Origin: Saprospiraceae bacterium | GTDB taxonomy: Bacteria; Bacteroidota; Bacteroidia; Bacteroidales; JAIPBB01 | Length of the DNA stretch: 22,009 nt | NCBI GenBank assembly: GCA_021739805.1 | Contig: JAIPBB010000037.1 | Location: 1-22,009 of the forward strand | Direction of reading: 5' to 3' | Shown here: piece after piece, positions 7,760 to 15,075 of the stretch | Layout: each line of letters starts with the position of its first letter | Numbering within the stretch: position 1 is the stretch's first letter | Made by a program: the position numbers and the translations under genes | The notes under the pieces: model-generated | The model's input: only the letters and a program-made list of their open reading frames with translations | Database searches by the model: none | Told to the model about the DNA's origin: nothing

Positions 7760-9532
7760 CTAAAATAATCCTTTTACTTTTCCTGTTTTAGTGTCAATAT
7801 CAATTCTGCGATAAGCAGGATCGGAACCAGTTCCAGGCATTAGTTTGATATCACCTGCAATCGGAACCACAAATCCGGCTCCCTGAAATACATTAACATC
7901 TCTAATAGGGAGTGTCCATCCTTTTGGGCGACCTTTTAAGTTAGGATTGTGTGACAAACTCAAATGAGTTTTAACCATACAAGTTCCTAAAGCTCTTAGT
8001 TCAGGGTCTGCATCAATAGCAGCAATTTTCTTATTGGCTTCAGCTGTATAAGTAACACCATCAGCACCATAAATTTCAGTTGCTATTTTATGAATTCTGT
8101 CTTTTAGAGGCATTTCAAGATCGTAAAGGAATTTAAAATCTGGTTTTTCTTCACAAGCATCAATAACAGCTTGAGCTAATTCAGTTGCACCTTCGCCACC
8201 TTTTTCCCAATGTTTACTAACTGCAACTCGAGCTCCTGTGGCTTGAACGGCTTTTCGTATTAAATCAACTTCAGCATCAGTATCAGTATAAAAATGGTTT
8301 ATACAAACAACCGGTGGAATACCGCTTTTTTGAACTGTTTCGACATGAGCAAGTAAATTTTCCATTCCTTTTGCTACTAACTCAAGATTTTCTTCAGTGT
8401 AAGCTTTGTCAAGAGCTTTACCCGGAGTTACTTTTGCTCCACCACCATGCATTTTCAATGCTCTAACGGTAACAACAATTACTGAACAATTTGGAGTTAA
8501 TCCACTGAAACGACATTTTAGATTCCAGAATTTTTCGAATCCGATATCAGCACCAAAACCACTCTCTGTTACATGATAATCGGCTAATTTTAAACCAATT
8601 TTATCAGCAATAATTGAAGATTGTCCGATTGCAATATTAGCAAATGGTCCTGCATGAACAAGAACAGGTTGTCCTTCGATAGTTTGTAAAAGTGTTGGAT
8701 TGATTGCTTTGATTAATATAGCAGCCATTGCACCATCAACTTCAAGATCGGCGGTTGTGATTGGTTTAGCATCTTTAAATTTACTGTAGCCAACAACCAT
8801 TTTTCCAATTCTTTGGCGCATATCTGCCAAAGTGGTTGAAACTGCAAGAATTGCCATTAATTCAGAAGAAACAGTAATTTGGAACCCACTTTTCATTAGG
8901 AATCCATCCATTTTGCTTCCCATTCCAATCATCATTTCTCTAAGTGATTGAGCACAAAAATCAATTGCCCAACCTATAGGAACATTTCTTGGGTCAATAT
9001 CTAATCTTTTTAGTCCTCTACTTTCAAGAAACTTATCTGAATAATTAAATTCATGCTGCATTCTACTAGTAAGAGCAACCATAGCAAGATTATGAGCATT
9101 TGTTATTGCATCAATATCTCCTGTTAAACCAAGACTAAAATCAGCTAATGGAATACACTGTGCTAATCCACCACCTGCTGCAGAACCTTTGATATTAAAA
9201 GTCGGTCCGCCTGAAGGTTGACGGATTGCACCAATTACTTTTTTATTTAGTTTTCCTAATCCCTGAACCAGTCCCATTGTAGTTGTAGATTTTCCTTCAC
9301 CTAAAGGAGTTGGCGTAATAGCTGTAACTTCAACATATTTACCATCAGGTTTGTCTTCTAGTCTGTCGAGTATTTTTAAAAAATCAAGTTTTCCCATATA
9401 ATGACCATAAGGTAATAACTCCATTTTGTCTAATCCTAAGTCTTCGGCTAATTGGTAAACAGTTTTCATATCTTCTTCAGCTGCTTCAGCAATTTCCCAG
9501 TCTTTCATTTTCGTTGGGTCTAATTTTTTCAT
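7760..9532 (-). CDS. fhs: Formate--tetrahydrofolate ligase
   Basis: This enzyme uses ATP to join formate and tetrahydrofolate into 10-formyl-tetrahydrofolate, supplying purine synthesis and formyl-Met-tRNA. The ATP-binding loop TPLGEGKST is at residues 75-83. Other family blocks follow in order: [40 protein letters not shown], a long central conserved part with HAGPFANIA and [13 protein letters not shown], and C-terminal [17 protein letters not shown]. At 590 residues it is about 30 longer than the common 555-560-residue form, a variant I believe occurs in Bacteroidota. The gene is monocistronic by appearance, with a candidate promoter at 9597-9604 and a strong terminator after the stop. It sits near glyA, consistent with a shared one-carbon role, but the two genes converge and are not in one operon. 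Confidence 0.98.
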   Translation of the reverse strand: MKKLDPTKMKDWEIAEAAEEDMKTVYQLAEDLGLDKMELLPYGHYMGKLDFLKILDRLEDKPDGKYVEVTAITPTPLGEGKSTTTMGLVQGLGKLNKKVIGAIRQPSGGPTFNIKGSAAGGGLAQCIPLADFSLGLTGDIDAITNAHNLAMVALTSRMQHEFNYSDKFLESRGLKRLDIDPRNVPIGWAIDFCAQSLREMMIGMGSKMDGFLMKSGFQITVSSELMAILAVSTTLADMRQRIGKMVVGYSKFKDAKPITTADLEVDGAMAAILIKAINPTLLQTIEGQPVLVHAGPFANIAIGQSSIIADKIGLKLADYHVTESGFGADIGFEKFWNLKCRFSGLTPNCSVIVVTVRALKMHGGGAKVTPGKALDKAYTEENLELVAKGMENLLAHVETVQKSGIPPVVCINHFYTDTDAEVDLIRKAVQATGARVAVSKHWEKGGEGATELAQAVIDACEEKPDFKFLYDLEMPLKDRIHKIATEIYGADGVTYTAEANKKIAAIDADPELRALGTCMVKTHLSLSHNPNLKGRPKGWTLPIRDVNVFQGAGFVVPIAGDIKLMPGTGSDPAYRRIDIDTKTGKVKGLF

Positions 9533-9596
9533 AGATGTAGTTTTTTTAGTATTTATAAAATTGTTAAAATAATATTAGTTGTAAATAGTTAAATTT

Positions 9597-9604
9597 CAAA
9601 CCTA
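9597..9604 (-). promoter_or_regulatory. Bacteroidota -7 promoter element for fhs
   Basis: TAGGTTTG on the minus strand matches TAnnTTTG, 64 nt before the fhs ATG. No -33 element was recognised. Confidence 0.4.
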
Positions 9605-9686
9605 TAAACTACTAGGAGTTTTTAGATTTTCATATTGCTATATTAATAAAAAAAACTTTATTATAAAAAATTATTTCGAGTTTTGG

Positions 9687-9849
9687 GTTTCAGGTTTCAA
9701 GTTTCAAGTTTCAGGTTTCACACTTCGACTTCCTCAGTGCAAGGGTTTCGAGTTTCGAGTTACGAGTTACGAGTTACGAGTTGCAAATTTCTAATTTCTA
9801 ATTTCTAAAATCTAAATACTAAAGTACTAAATACTAATTTCTAATTTTG
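9687..9849. repeat. Heptamer word array between divergent fhs and methyltransferase genes
   Basis: The region is built almost wholly of 7-nt units in three blocks. The first is five GTTTCAR-type units (9687-9721). After a short gap come two GTTTCGA, three GTTACGA and one GTTGCAA (9745-9786). Then AATTTCT units (9786-9806) grade into AAATACT-like units and back to AATTTCT (to about 9842). It has no spacers of constant length and no coding potential. The segment 9811-9830 recurs exactly, inverted, at 19622-19641. Confidence 0.85.
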
Positions 9850-9874
9850 ATTTCAGCTAATTATAATATCTTTG
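9846..9874 (+). promoter_or_regulatory. Bacteroidota promoter for the methyltransferase gene
   Basis: TATCTTTG (9867-9874) matches TAnnTTTG, 30 nt before the ATG. TTTG at 9846-9849 lies 17 nt upstream and may be the -33 element, slightly closer than usual. It sits at the edge of the heptamer array. Confidence 0.6.
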
Positions 9875-9904
9875 CTTCGCATTTTAGAATAACAATCATT
9901 CATA

Positions 9905-10669
9905 ATGAAAAAATTAATGAAATTTCTGGTAAGGAATATTCCTCGCCAAACCTTAATAAAATTCAGTTTTCTTTTTAGTAAACTAATTTCGGTTTTTTAT
10001 ATTGGTAATAAAGTTGAATGCCCGATTTGTGAAAGTAAATTCAGGAAGTTTCTTCCATGGGGAAATAAAGGAGCCGAAAACAGACTTTGCCCTAACTGCC
10101 TTTCGCTCGAACGTCACAGATTAATTTGGCTATACTTAAAGAATAAAACAGATTTTTTCACTGCAAGCTTAAAAGTTCTGCATGTTGCTCCTGAACAACC
10201 ATTTTACAAACGTTTTCGAGCATTAAAAAATCTTGATTACACCACCGCCGATCTCGACTCCCCAATTGCTGACATTAAAGTTGATATTATGAATATGCAA
10301 TTTGAAGATAACACATATGATGTTTTTATCTGCAATCATGTTCTCGAACATGTTGATAATGACATTCATGCTATGAAAGAAATTCACCGAATTCTAAAAC
10401 CCGGTGGATGGGCAATTCTTCAGGTTCCAATAAATTTTAATTCAAAAGAAACTTACGAAGACCCAAGCATAACCGACCCAAAAGAAAGAGAAAAACATTT
10501 TGGACAATACGACCATCTTCGTTATCACGGTTTAGATTATGGTGACAGATTAAGAAAAGGCGGTTTTACTGTTGTGGAAGAAGATTATGTTAATGAATTT
10601 CCGCCTGATATAATCGAACGCTATCGTCTTCAAAAAGAAGAGATTCTTTATTTGTGCAAGAAAATTTAA
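9905..10669 (+). CDS. Class I SAM-dependent methyltransferase with an N-terminal Cys4 motif
   Basis: This 254-residue protein has a basic, hydrophobic N-terminal segment (residues 1-35). A CxxC...CxxC motif follows (C39, C42, C62, C65), probably a zinc ribbon. The C-terminal half is a Methyltransf_11-type Rossmann domain: VLHVAPEQPFYKRF as the SAM-binding loop region, YTTADLDSPIADIKVDI with the acidic ribose-binding position, FICNHVLEHVDND as the post-I motif, and EIHRILKPGGWAILQVPI. The substrate is not deducible. Similar proteins occur near glycosyltransferase and polysaccharide genes, but the neighbours here are fhs and gpmA, so no pathway is implied. The gene has its own promoter element and appears to be monocistronic, since 178 nt separate it from gpmA. 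Family call is firm; the zinc assignment is inferred from the four cysteines. Confidence 0.88.
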   Translation: MKKLMKFLVRNIPRQTLIKFSFLFSKLISVFYIGNKVECPICESKFRKFLPWGNKGAENRLCPNCLSLERHRLIWLYLKNKTDFFTASLKVLHVAPEQPFYKRFRALKNLDYTTADLDSPIADIKVDIMNMQFEDNTYDVFICNHVLEHVDNDIHAMKEIHRILKPGGWAILQVPINFNSKETYEDPSITDPKEREKHFGQYDHLRYHGLDYGDRLRKGGFTVVEEDYVNEFPPDIIERYRLQKEEILYLCKKI

Positions 10670-10847
10670 GAATTCAAAAATGTTAAAAATACTATTTCTT
10701 ATAAAAATAATTTATCTTTACAATTCCAAAAAAACAGTGTTGCCTTTCCTAGGGTTTAAGTAAATTATTAATTCATTATTATTAAAGTTTGATTTGATTC
10801 TTTTAAATGGGTTAAAATATTGATTGTATTAATTAAAGGGAAAAAAT

Positions 10848-11594
10848 ATGTATAAAGTTGTATTACTACGTCACGGTGAAAGTGTTTGGAACAAAGAAAA
10901 CCGATTTACAGGCTGGACAGATGTTGATTTATCGGAAAAGGGAATATTAGAGGCAAAAAGTGCAGGTGAATACCTTAAAAAGGAAGGATTCACTTTTGAT
11001 ATTGCCTTTACTTCAGTTTTAAAAAGAGCTATCAGAACTTTGTGGATTACGCTTGATGAAATGGATTTAATGTGGTTACCTATTAGGAATTCATGGCGAC
11101 TAAACGAAAGGCATTACGGAGCTTTACAAGGTTTAGACAAATCGGAAACAGCCGCCAAATATGGTGAAGACCAGGTATTGATTTGGAGAAGAAGTTATAG
11201 TACACCTCCACCGCTACTTGAAAAAACAGATGAAAGATACCCCGGTAAAGAACCGGTTTACAATGGTCTTCTGGATGAAGAAATACCTTTGGGTGAATGT
11301 TTGAAAGATACTGTCGAAAGATTTCTTCCACTTTGGGATCAAGATATTGCTCCAACTATTTTGTCTGGATATAAAGTTATAATTGTAGCTCATGGCAATA
11401 GTCTCAGAGCTTTGGTTAAATATCTTGACAATGTTTCGGATGAAGATATTCTTAAAATGAATATTCCAACAGGATTACCACTGGTTTACGAATTAGACGA
11501 AGATTTAAAACCAATTAAAAGCTACTATCTTGGTGACCCCGAAGAAGTGAAAAAAGCTATGGATGCTGTCGCGAATCAAGGAAAAGCCAAATAG
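10848..11594 (+). CDS. gpmA: 2,3-bisphosphoglycerate-dependent phosphoglycerate mutase
   Basis: This enzyme interconverts 3- and 2-phosphoglycerate in glycolysis and gluconeogenesis. Its 248 residues match the usual GpmA length. The phosphohistidine motif is [10 protein letters not shown] (H9), followed by [14 protein letters not shown]. The substrate-binding segment RRSYSTPPP and the second catalytic histidine in [14 protein letters not shown] (H182) are present. AAAGGG about 7 nt before the ATG resembles a ribosome-binding site. The 178-nt upstream region contains TATCTTTA (10713-10720), one base off the -7 consensus, which would give a long leader. I saw no riboswitch there. The stop codon TAG runs directly into a word array (11598 onward) rather than into a hairpin terminator. 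Confidence 0.97.
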   Translation: MYKVVLLRHGESVWNKENRFTGWTDVDLSEKGILEAKSAGEYLKKEGFTFDIAFTSVLKRAIRTLWITLDEMDLMWLPIRNSWRLNERHYGALQGLDKSETAAKYGEDQVLIWRRSYSTPPPLLEKTDERYPGKEPVYNGLLDEEIPLGECLKDTVERFLPLWDQDIAPTILSGYKVIIVAHGNSLRALVKYLDNVSDEDILKMNIPTGLPLVYELDEDLKPIKSYYLGDPEEVKKAMDAVANQGKAK

Positions 11595-11597
11595 AAG

Positions 11598-11664
11598 TGT
11601 TTGGAGTGCCTAGAGTGAGCTAAAGTTTGGAGTGCCTAGAGTTTGGAGTGTCTGGAGTTAGAGG
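11598..11664 (+). repeat. GTTTGGAGTGCCTAGA word array after the gpmA stop codon
   Basis: Imperfect tandem copies of a GTTTGGAGTGCCTAGA-like word begin 3 nt after the gpmA TAG. The 26-nt stretch 11624-11649 is repeated exactly, inverted, at 14281-14306. The array is non-coding. From 11664 to 11829 the only other structure seen is ATATCGAATATCGATTAACGA, a palindrome and a -7 element. Confidence 0.85.
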
Positions 11665-11703
11665 CTCTTTTTGAATATCGAATATCGATTAACGATTTTT
11701 GAA

Positions 11704-11721
11704 TTTTGAAAGCTTTCAAAA
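11704..11721. promoter_or_regulatory. Perfect 18-bp palindrome upstream of the acyl-transfer cassette
   Basis: TTTTGAAAG (11704-11712) is followed directly by its reverse complement CTTTCAAAA (11713-11721). With no loop it suits a dimeric DNA-binding protein better than a hairpin. It lies 45 nt upstream of the -7 element at 11767. An operator role is inferred. Confidence 0.3.
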
Positions 11722-11766
11722 AAGATGCACTAGAATTAAAATATTACAGTTTTATTTAATGTTTGC

Positions 11767-11774
11767 TATTTTTG
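11767..11774 (+). promoter_or_regulatory. Bacteroidota -7 promoter element for the acyl-transfer cassette
   Basis: TATTTTTG matches TAnnTTTG, 55 nt before the MBOAT ATG. No -33 TTTG at the usual distance. Confidence 0.5.
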
Positions 11775-11829
11775 CTTTCAGAATAATCATTGCATATATT
11801 TTTCGAATTATTATAGAAAATCAATAGGG

Positions 11830-13032
11830 ATGCTATTTGGCAATTATACTGTATTCTTTTATATAGCTATTTTCATTATTATTTTCAACCTGATTAAAAA
11901 GTTTGTCAAAAACAGACACATTAGGAATACGATATTAATTGCAGGAAATGTTCTGGTTCTTTTAACTGTAGTTAAAGAACACAGCATTATAGTTTTAGGA
12001 ATACTAAGTTTAATAATTTTTATAATTGGGAAGATTCTTCAGAAAAGGAATTTCAAAACATTATTTATTGGTTTTATTAGTTTTGTAATTATACTTTTTA
12101 CCATAAGAAATTACATTATTATACAGGAGTTAATTTCGCACACATTTCTATCGATTATTAATGAACCTATTCTTTCAGTTCAAAAAGTTGGAATTTCATA
12201 CATCCTGTTTCGTTATGTTCATTGGTTGATTGAATCTTACAGGAAAACGATAAAGCAATCGGATTATGGCACATTTGTAAATTACATATTATTTTTTCCT
12301 ACTTTCCTTGCCGGACCAATTGATCAGTACAAAAACTTTCATTACTGGATTGGAAATAGAAATTTAAAATATCATAAGCCTCTATTCTTTGCAGGTGTTT
12401 CCAGAATATTTTTAGGAGCATTAAAAACATTACTAATAGTGCCTTTAATAATTGATTATGCCTTAGATTATCATCTTCTTTTAAATAACTTCTCACATCT
12501 TATTGCAATTATTTTAAATCTTTTGTGCTATTCAGTTTACATCTATATTGATTTTTCAGGCTATAGTGACATTGCAATTGGAACAGCCTATTTGATAGGA
12601 ATTAAAACTCCTGAAAACTTCAACAATCCATATATATCAAAAAATTTGTCAGAATTTTGGAAGCGTTGGCATATAACTTTTTCAAATTTTTTATTAGCCT
12701 ATGTTTTCAAACCATTCATCTCATTATTTAATCTAATATTTTCGAAAAACCACAGAATTGTAAATACGATATTAGGTTATTTAACAACATTCACCATTTG
12801 TGGATTGTGGCATGGTAGTACAATTAATTTTGTTTACTGGGGATTATGGCATGGAATAGGTCTGTCATTAAATAAAATCTGGATAGTCTATTTTAAGGAT
12901 AAATTAATTCGTACTGATAATAGCATTTACAATTTTGCAAGTATCGCTTTAACATTTATTTATGTTAGCTTCGGTTGGGTATTTTTCAATTACTCTCATG
13001 AACAACTCATTGAAATTTATAATTTGTTTTAA
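11830..13032 (+). CDS. MBOAT-family membrane O-acyltransferase (AlgI/DltB-like)
   Basis: This is a 400-residue polytopic membrane protein that should move an acyl group from a cytoplasmic donor across the membrane for transfer to an envelope polymer. Conserved MBOAT features are visible: YVHWLIESYR and FLAGPIDQYKNF in the first half, then the signature YIYIDFSGYSDIAIGTAYLIG with FNNPYISKNLSEFWKRWHITFSNFL. Next comes GLWHGSTINFVYWGLWHG, in which H328 is the invariant catalytic histidine. The protein ends soon after its last hydrophobic helix, giving a DltB-like length rather than the 470-520 residues of AlgI. The last six residues are EIYNLF. The next gene begins 1 nt after the stop, so expression is coupled. 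No acyl donor enzyme (DltA/DltC type) is nearby, so the acyl group (acetyl is commonest) and the acceptor polymer are unknown. Confidence 0.92.
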   Translation: MLFGNYTVFFYIAIFIIIFNLIKKFVKNRHIRNTILIAGNVLVLLTVVKEHSIIVLGILSLIIFIIGKILQKRNFKTLFIGFISFVIILFTIRNYIIIQELISHTFLSIINEPILSVQKVGISYILFRYVHWLIESYRKTIKQSDYGTFVNYILFFPTFLAGPIDQYKNFHYWIGNRNLKYHKPLFFAGVSRIFLGALKTLLIVPLIIDYALDYHLLLNNFSHLIAIILNLLCYSVYIYIDFSGYSDIAIGTAYLIGIKTPENFNNPYISKNLSEFWKRWHITFSNFLLAYVFKPFISLFNLIFSKNHRIVNTILGYLTTFTICGLWHGSTINFVYWGLWHGIGLSLNKIWIVYFKDKLIRTDNSIYNFASIALTFIYVSFGWVFFNYSHEQLIEIYNLF

Positions 13033-13033
13033 A

Positions 13034-14167
13034 ATGGGGATTTTACATAAAATATATAAGACTAAAAATCTTAGCAATTATGGACAATTTATATTCATAA
13101 GCTTGTTTGTTTTACTTATCGCTGGAAAGTTTTTGATCAGTGAATTTAAATCTGAGCCTATTACCAGGCAAATTTATACCTTGAACGGAAATAATATAAA
13201 ATATAACGACAAAATATTCTTAACTGAATTTTTTAATTCAATAAAACGAAATAATGGTTACCTGATACTTGGAACATCTGAATCAGGAAGTGTTCATAAT
13301 GGCAATTTTTACCAATTCCTAAATTCCGACACAACTATAAAACCTAAATTCTCTATACTTAGTGGGGCTGGCAGAACAGCCGGAGTTTACTTACCTGTTT
13401 TCATTAACAATAAAGAAGCTGTCGATTCTTTAAAAGTTATTTACTTAATAAATCCAGTGTATTGGAGGACGGAACTTGCTAAATTAGATGTTCAATATTG
13501 GAATAGATATAACAATTATCATCTCGTAAAAAATGTTCAGCTAAATAACGAAGATTTGGATGCTTATAATGAAGTTCTGAAACCTTATTGCGACAAGCTA
13601 AATCCCGGTCAAACAATACAGTATTCAATGGAATATTATTTAAGAAAATATAGAAAACCATTTTTTCAAAATTTTTCATTCAAATTAAATCCTGAAAAGT
13701 TTAATAAAAGATTTTCTTATGTTAATGAGATTACTGAAGGATTGAATCAATATAAAAACTTTGGCAAAGTCGATACTTCTGAAATTGATATTCAGTATAA
13801 TGTTACTCATAAGTATTTGGAAAAAGCATGGTTAAATCCAATTGAAAGAAGCACTGATTATCGTTATAAAGAACTTGAAATATTTATTTTGTTTTGCAAA
13901 AAATATAATGTTGATATTACTTTTTTGGTAGCACCTTATAATGGAGTATTTATCAAAAAATTTAAACCGGAATACTATGATGAATTTCCCCAAGCAATGG
14001 AGAAAGTTATTGAAATACTGGAAAGAGAAAAGGTCAAATATATTGACGCAACTGATTTAAGCGATATCACTGGAACTTTTATTGATAATCAACACTTTTC
14101 TTCCTATGGTGCTTACTTAGTTTATGAAAAAATTAAAGCTTATGTTTCCTCAGAAAAAGATTTATAG
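13034..14167 (+). CDS. DltD/AlgJ-like SGNH-type acyltransferase, membrane anchored
   Basis: The protein has 377 residues from the ATG at 13034, one base after the MBOAT stop; an in-frame upstream ATG at 12962 lies inside the MBOAT gene and is rejected. An N-terminal helix (GQFIFISLFVLLIAGKFLI, about residues 18-36) anchors an extracytoplasmic domain. The domain opens with YLILGTSESGS, where S82 fits the nucleophile position of DltD (its GSSE motif). It ends with FIDNQHFSSYGAYLVYEKI, where D351 and H354 fit the Asp-x-x-His pair of SGNH enzymes. YLINPVYWRTE in the middle recalls the corresponding DltD block. It should accept the acyl group delivered via the MBOAT and pass it to a surface polymer. 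Order and spacing with the MBOAT gene support a two-protein acylation machine. AlgJ, AlgX or PatB-type proteins are the alternative comparison; the exact subfamily is uncertain. Confidence 0.8.
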   Translation: MGILHKIYKTKNLSNYGQFIFISLFVLLIAGKFLISEFKSEPITRQIYTLNGNNIKYNDKIFLTEFFNSIKRNNGYLILGTSESGSVHNGNFYQFLNSDTTIKPKFSILSGAGRTAGVYLPVFINNKEAVDSLKVIYLINPVYWRTELAKLDVQYWNRYNNYHLVKNVQLNNEDLDAYNEVLKPYCDKLNPGQTIQYSMEYYLRKYRKPFFQNFSFKLNPEKFNKRFSYVNEITEGLNQYKNFGKVDTSEIDIQYNVTHKYLEKAWLNPIERSTDYRYKELEIFILFCKKYNVDITFLVAPYNGVFIKKFKPEYYDEFPQAMEKVIEILEREKVKYIDATDLSDITGTFIDNQHFSSYGAYLVYEKIKAYVSSEKDL

Positions 14168-14171
14168 AATA

Positions 14172-14261
14172 ATGATTAAAACTTTAATAGTTGTAGTTTT
14201 AATTGCTCTGTTGATGTATTATAATAGTAGCGACATACAGTACTTATATGCGAATTTTTAA
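14172..14261 (+). CDS. 29-residue single-pass microprotein ending in YLYANF (DltX-like acyl shuttle candidate)
   Basis: ATG at 14172-14174 is 4 nt past the stop of the DltD-like gene, and the frame ends at TAA 14259-14261. The product begins MIK, continues with a hydrophobic helix (TLIVVVLIALLMYY, residues 4-17), and ends NSSDIQYLYANF. The positive N-terminus implies N-in, C-out topology, placing the tail outside the membrane. In Gram-positive dlt operons the microprotein DltX has this layout and ends in a hexapeptide (as I recall, FIYNEF-like) whose tyrosine carries the acyl group from DltB to DltD. YLYANF fits the pattern aromatic-aliphatic-Tyr-x-x-Phe at the extreme C-terminus. At 29 residues it is shorter than DltX (about 45-50). 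Coupling to an MBOAT and a DltD-like gene supports the call; translation is not proven. Confidence 0.65.
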   Translation: MIKTLIVVVLIALLMYYNSSDIQYLYANF

Positions 14262-14278
14262 AATTGCAAATCAATTTT

Positions 14279-14332
14279 CAACTCCAAACTCTAGGCACTC
14301 CAAACTCCAAACTTTAGGCACTCCAAACTCTA
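14279..14332 (-). repeat. GTTTGGAGTGCCTAGA word array after the beta-barrel gene stop codon
   Basis: Read on the minus strand, copies of the same word family seen after gpmA run from the TAG stop of the next gene (14330-14332), which is itself part of the repeat text. It contains the exact 26-nt inverted partner (14281-14306) of 11624-11649. It ends 17 nt from the stop of the microprotein ORF. Confidence 0.85.
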
Positions 14333-15031
14333 CTTATGAAATCCTATCTGAAAACCAACTGTAAGTCTTGGCAACTCGGAATATTGAACTGAATTATTGA
14401 ACATGTCGGATAATCTGTATTTTGCATAAAGGACATATCTGTTATACCCAATTTGGGCATAAGCACCATAATTACCATCATTCATAAAATTCAAACCATT
14501 AACTGAGGTTCTTACAATATTACCATTAGGCAATTCATCTTTCATAAAATGCTGAGCTGAGAATCGCCAATCGGCATAAGCACCAATGTCTAAGAAATTC
14601 CCAACATAATTACCTCTTCTACCGAAATTAAATCTATTGTAAACACCAATTCCTAAATTTTGTGTAGCAAATCTTTCTTTATCGTGTTGGATAGTATCAG
14701 TAAATGTTTTTGAACCGTTTTGCTTTATAACATAAGTGTCAGTATTGTAATTTATTTGATATCCTATTGCATAATGATTGCAAATCTTTAATTTATATCT
14801 TACTCCCATATCAAAACTACCTGATGAACCCTGATTTATTTCACTTCCGGCACCATCGGCTTCGCCAAGAATAAAACCGTAACCCATATAAAAATGATAA
14901 AAGTTTTGACGGTTGGGTCCTCTGTTAGATATTTTGCAAGTTGAGCTAACATCCTGCTTGAAAATTGTATCCTGAGCAAAACTTAGCACTGTAATCAGTA
15001 AAGCTATAATTGTTATACTTAATTTTTTCAT
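14330..15031 (-). CDS. Outer-membrane beta-barrel-like protein
   Basis: This 233-residue protein starts with a signal peptide (MKKLSITIIALLITVLSFA, cleavage near AQ). The mature part alternates short amphipathic strands with many aromatic residues and glycines (FYHFYMGYGFILG, FDMGVRYKLKICNHYAIGYQINYN, NLGIGVYNRFNFG, GNYGAYAQIGYNRYVLYAKYRL). It ends LTVGFQIGFHK, with a phenylalanine near the C-terminus as in outer-membrane barrels. The fold is probably a small barrel of the OMP_b-brl type widespread in Bacteroidota; its function is unknown. It starts 44 nt after the protease gene stop with no -7 element in the gap, so it is probably the last gene of the protease operon. Its stop codon is embedded in the repeat array. 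Confidence 0.75.
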   Translation of the reverse strand: MKKLSITIIALLITVLSFAQDTIFKQDVSSTCKISNRGPNRQNFYHFYMGYGFILGEADGAGSEINQGSSGSFDMGVRYKLKICNHYAIGYQINYNTDTYVIKQNGSKTFTDTIQHDKERFATQNLGIGVYNRFNFGRRGNYVGNFLDIGAYADWRFSAQHFMKDELPNGNIVRTSVNGLNFMNDGNYGAYAQIGYNRYVLYAKYRLSDMFNNSVQYSELPRLTVGFQIGFHK

Positions 15032-15075
15032 TTTAATATTTTTTGATTTTATTTGGTTCTAGTGTTTATTCGAGA

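Noticed and set aside
9687..9849. Possible CRISPR array
   Set aside because: The units are 7 nt and contiguous, with no constant repeat plus unique spacer pattern and no cas genes.
10670..10847. Possible riboswitch or leader RNA before gpmA
   Set aside because: The 178 nt are AT-rich, with no stable stem or recognised aptamer motif.
12962..13033. Upstream ATG giving a 401-residue DltD-like protein
   Set aside because: It lies inside the MBOAT gene and adds a non-family N-terminus; the ATG at 13034, one base after the MBOAT stop, gives the normal short cytoplasmic tail before the membrane helix.
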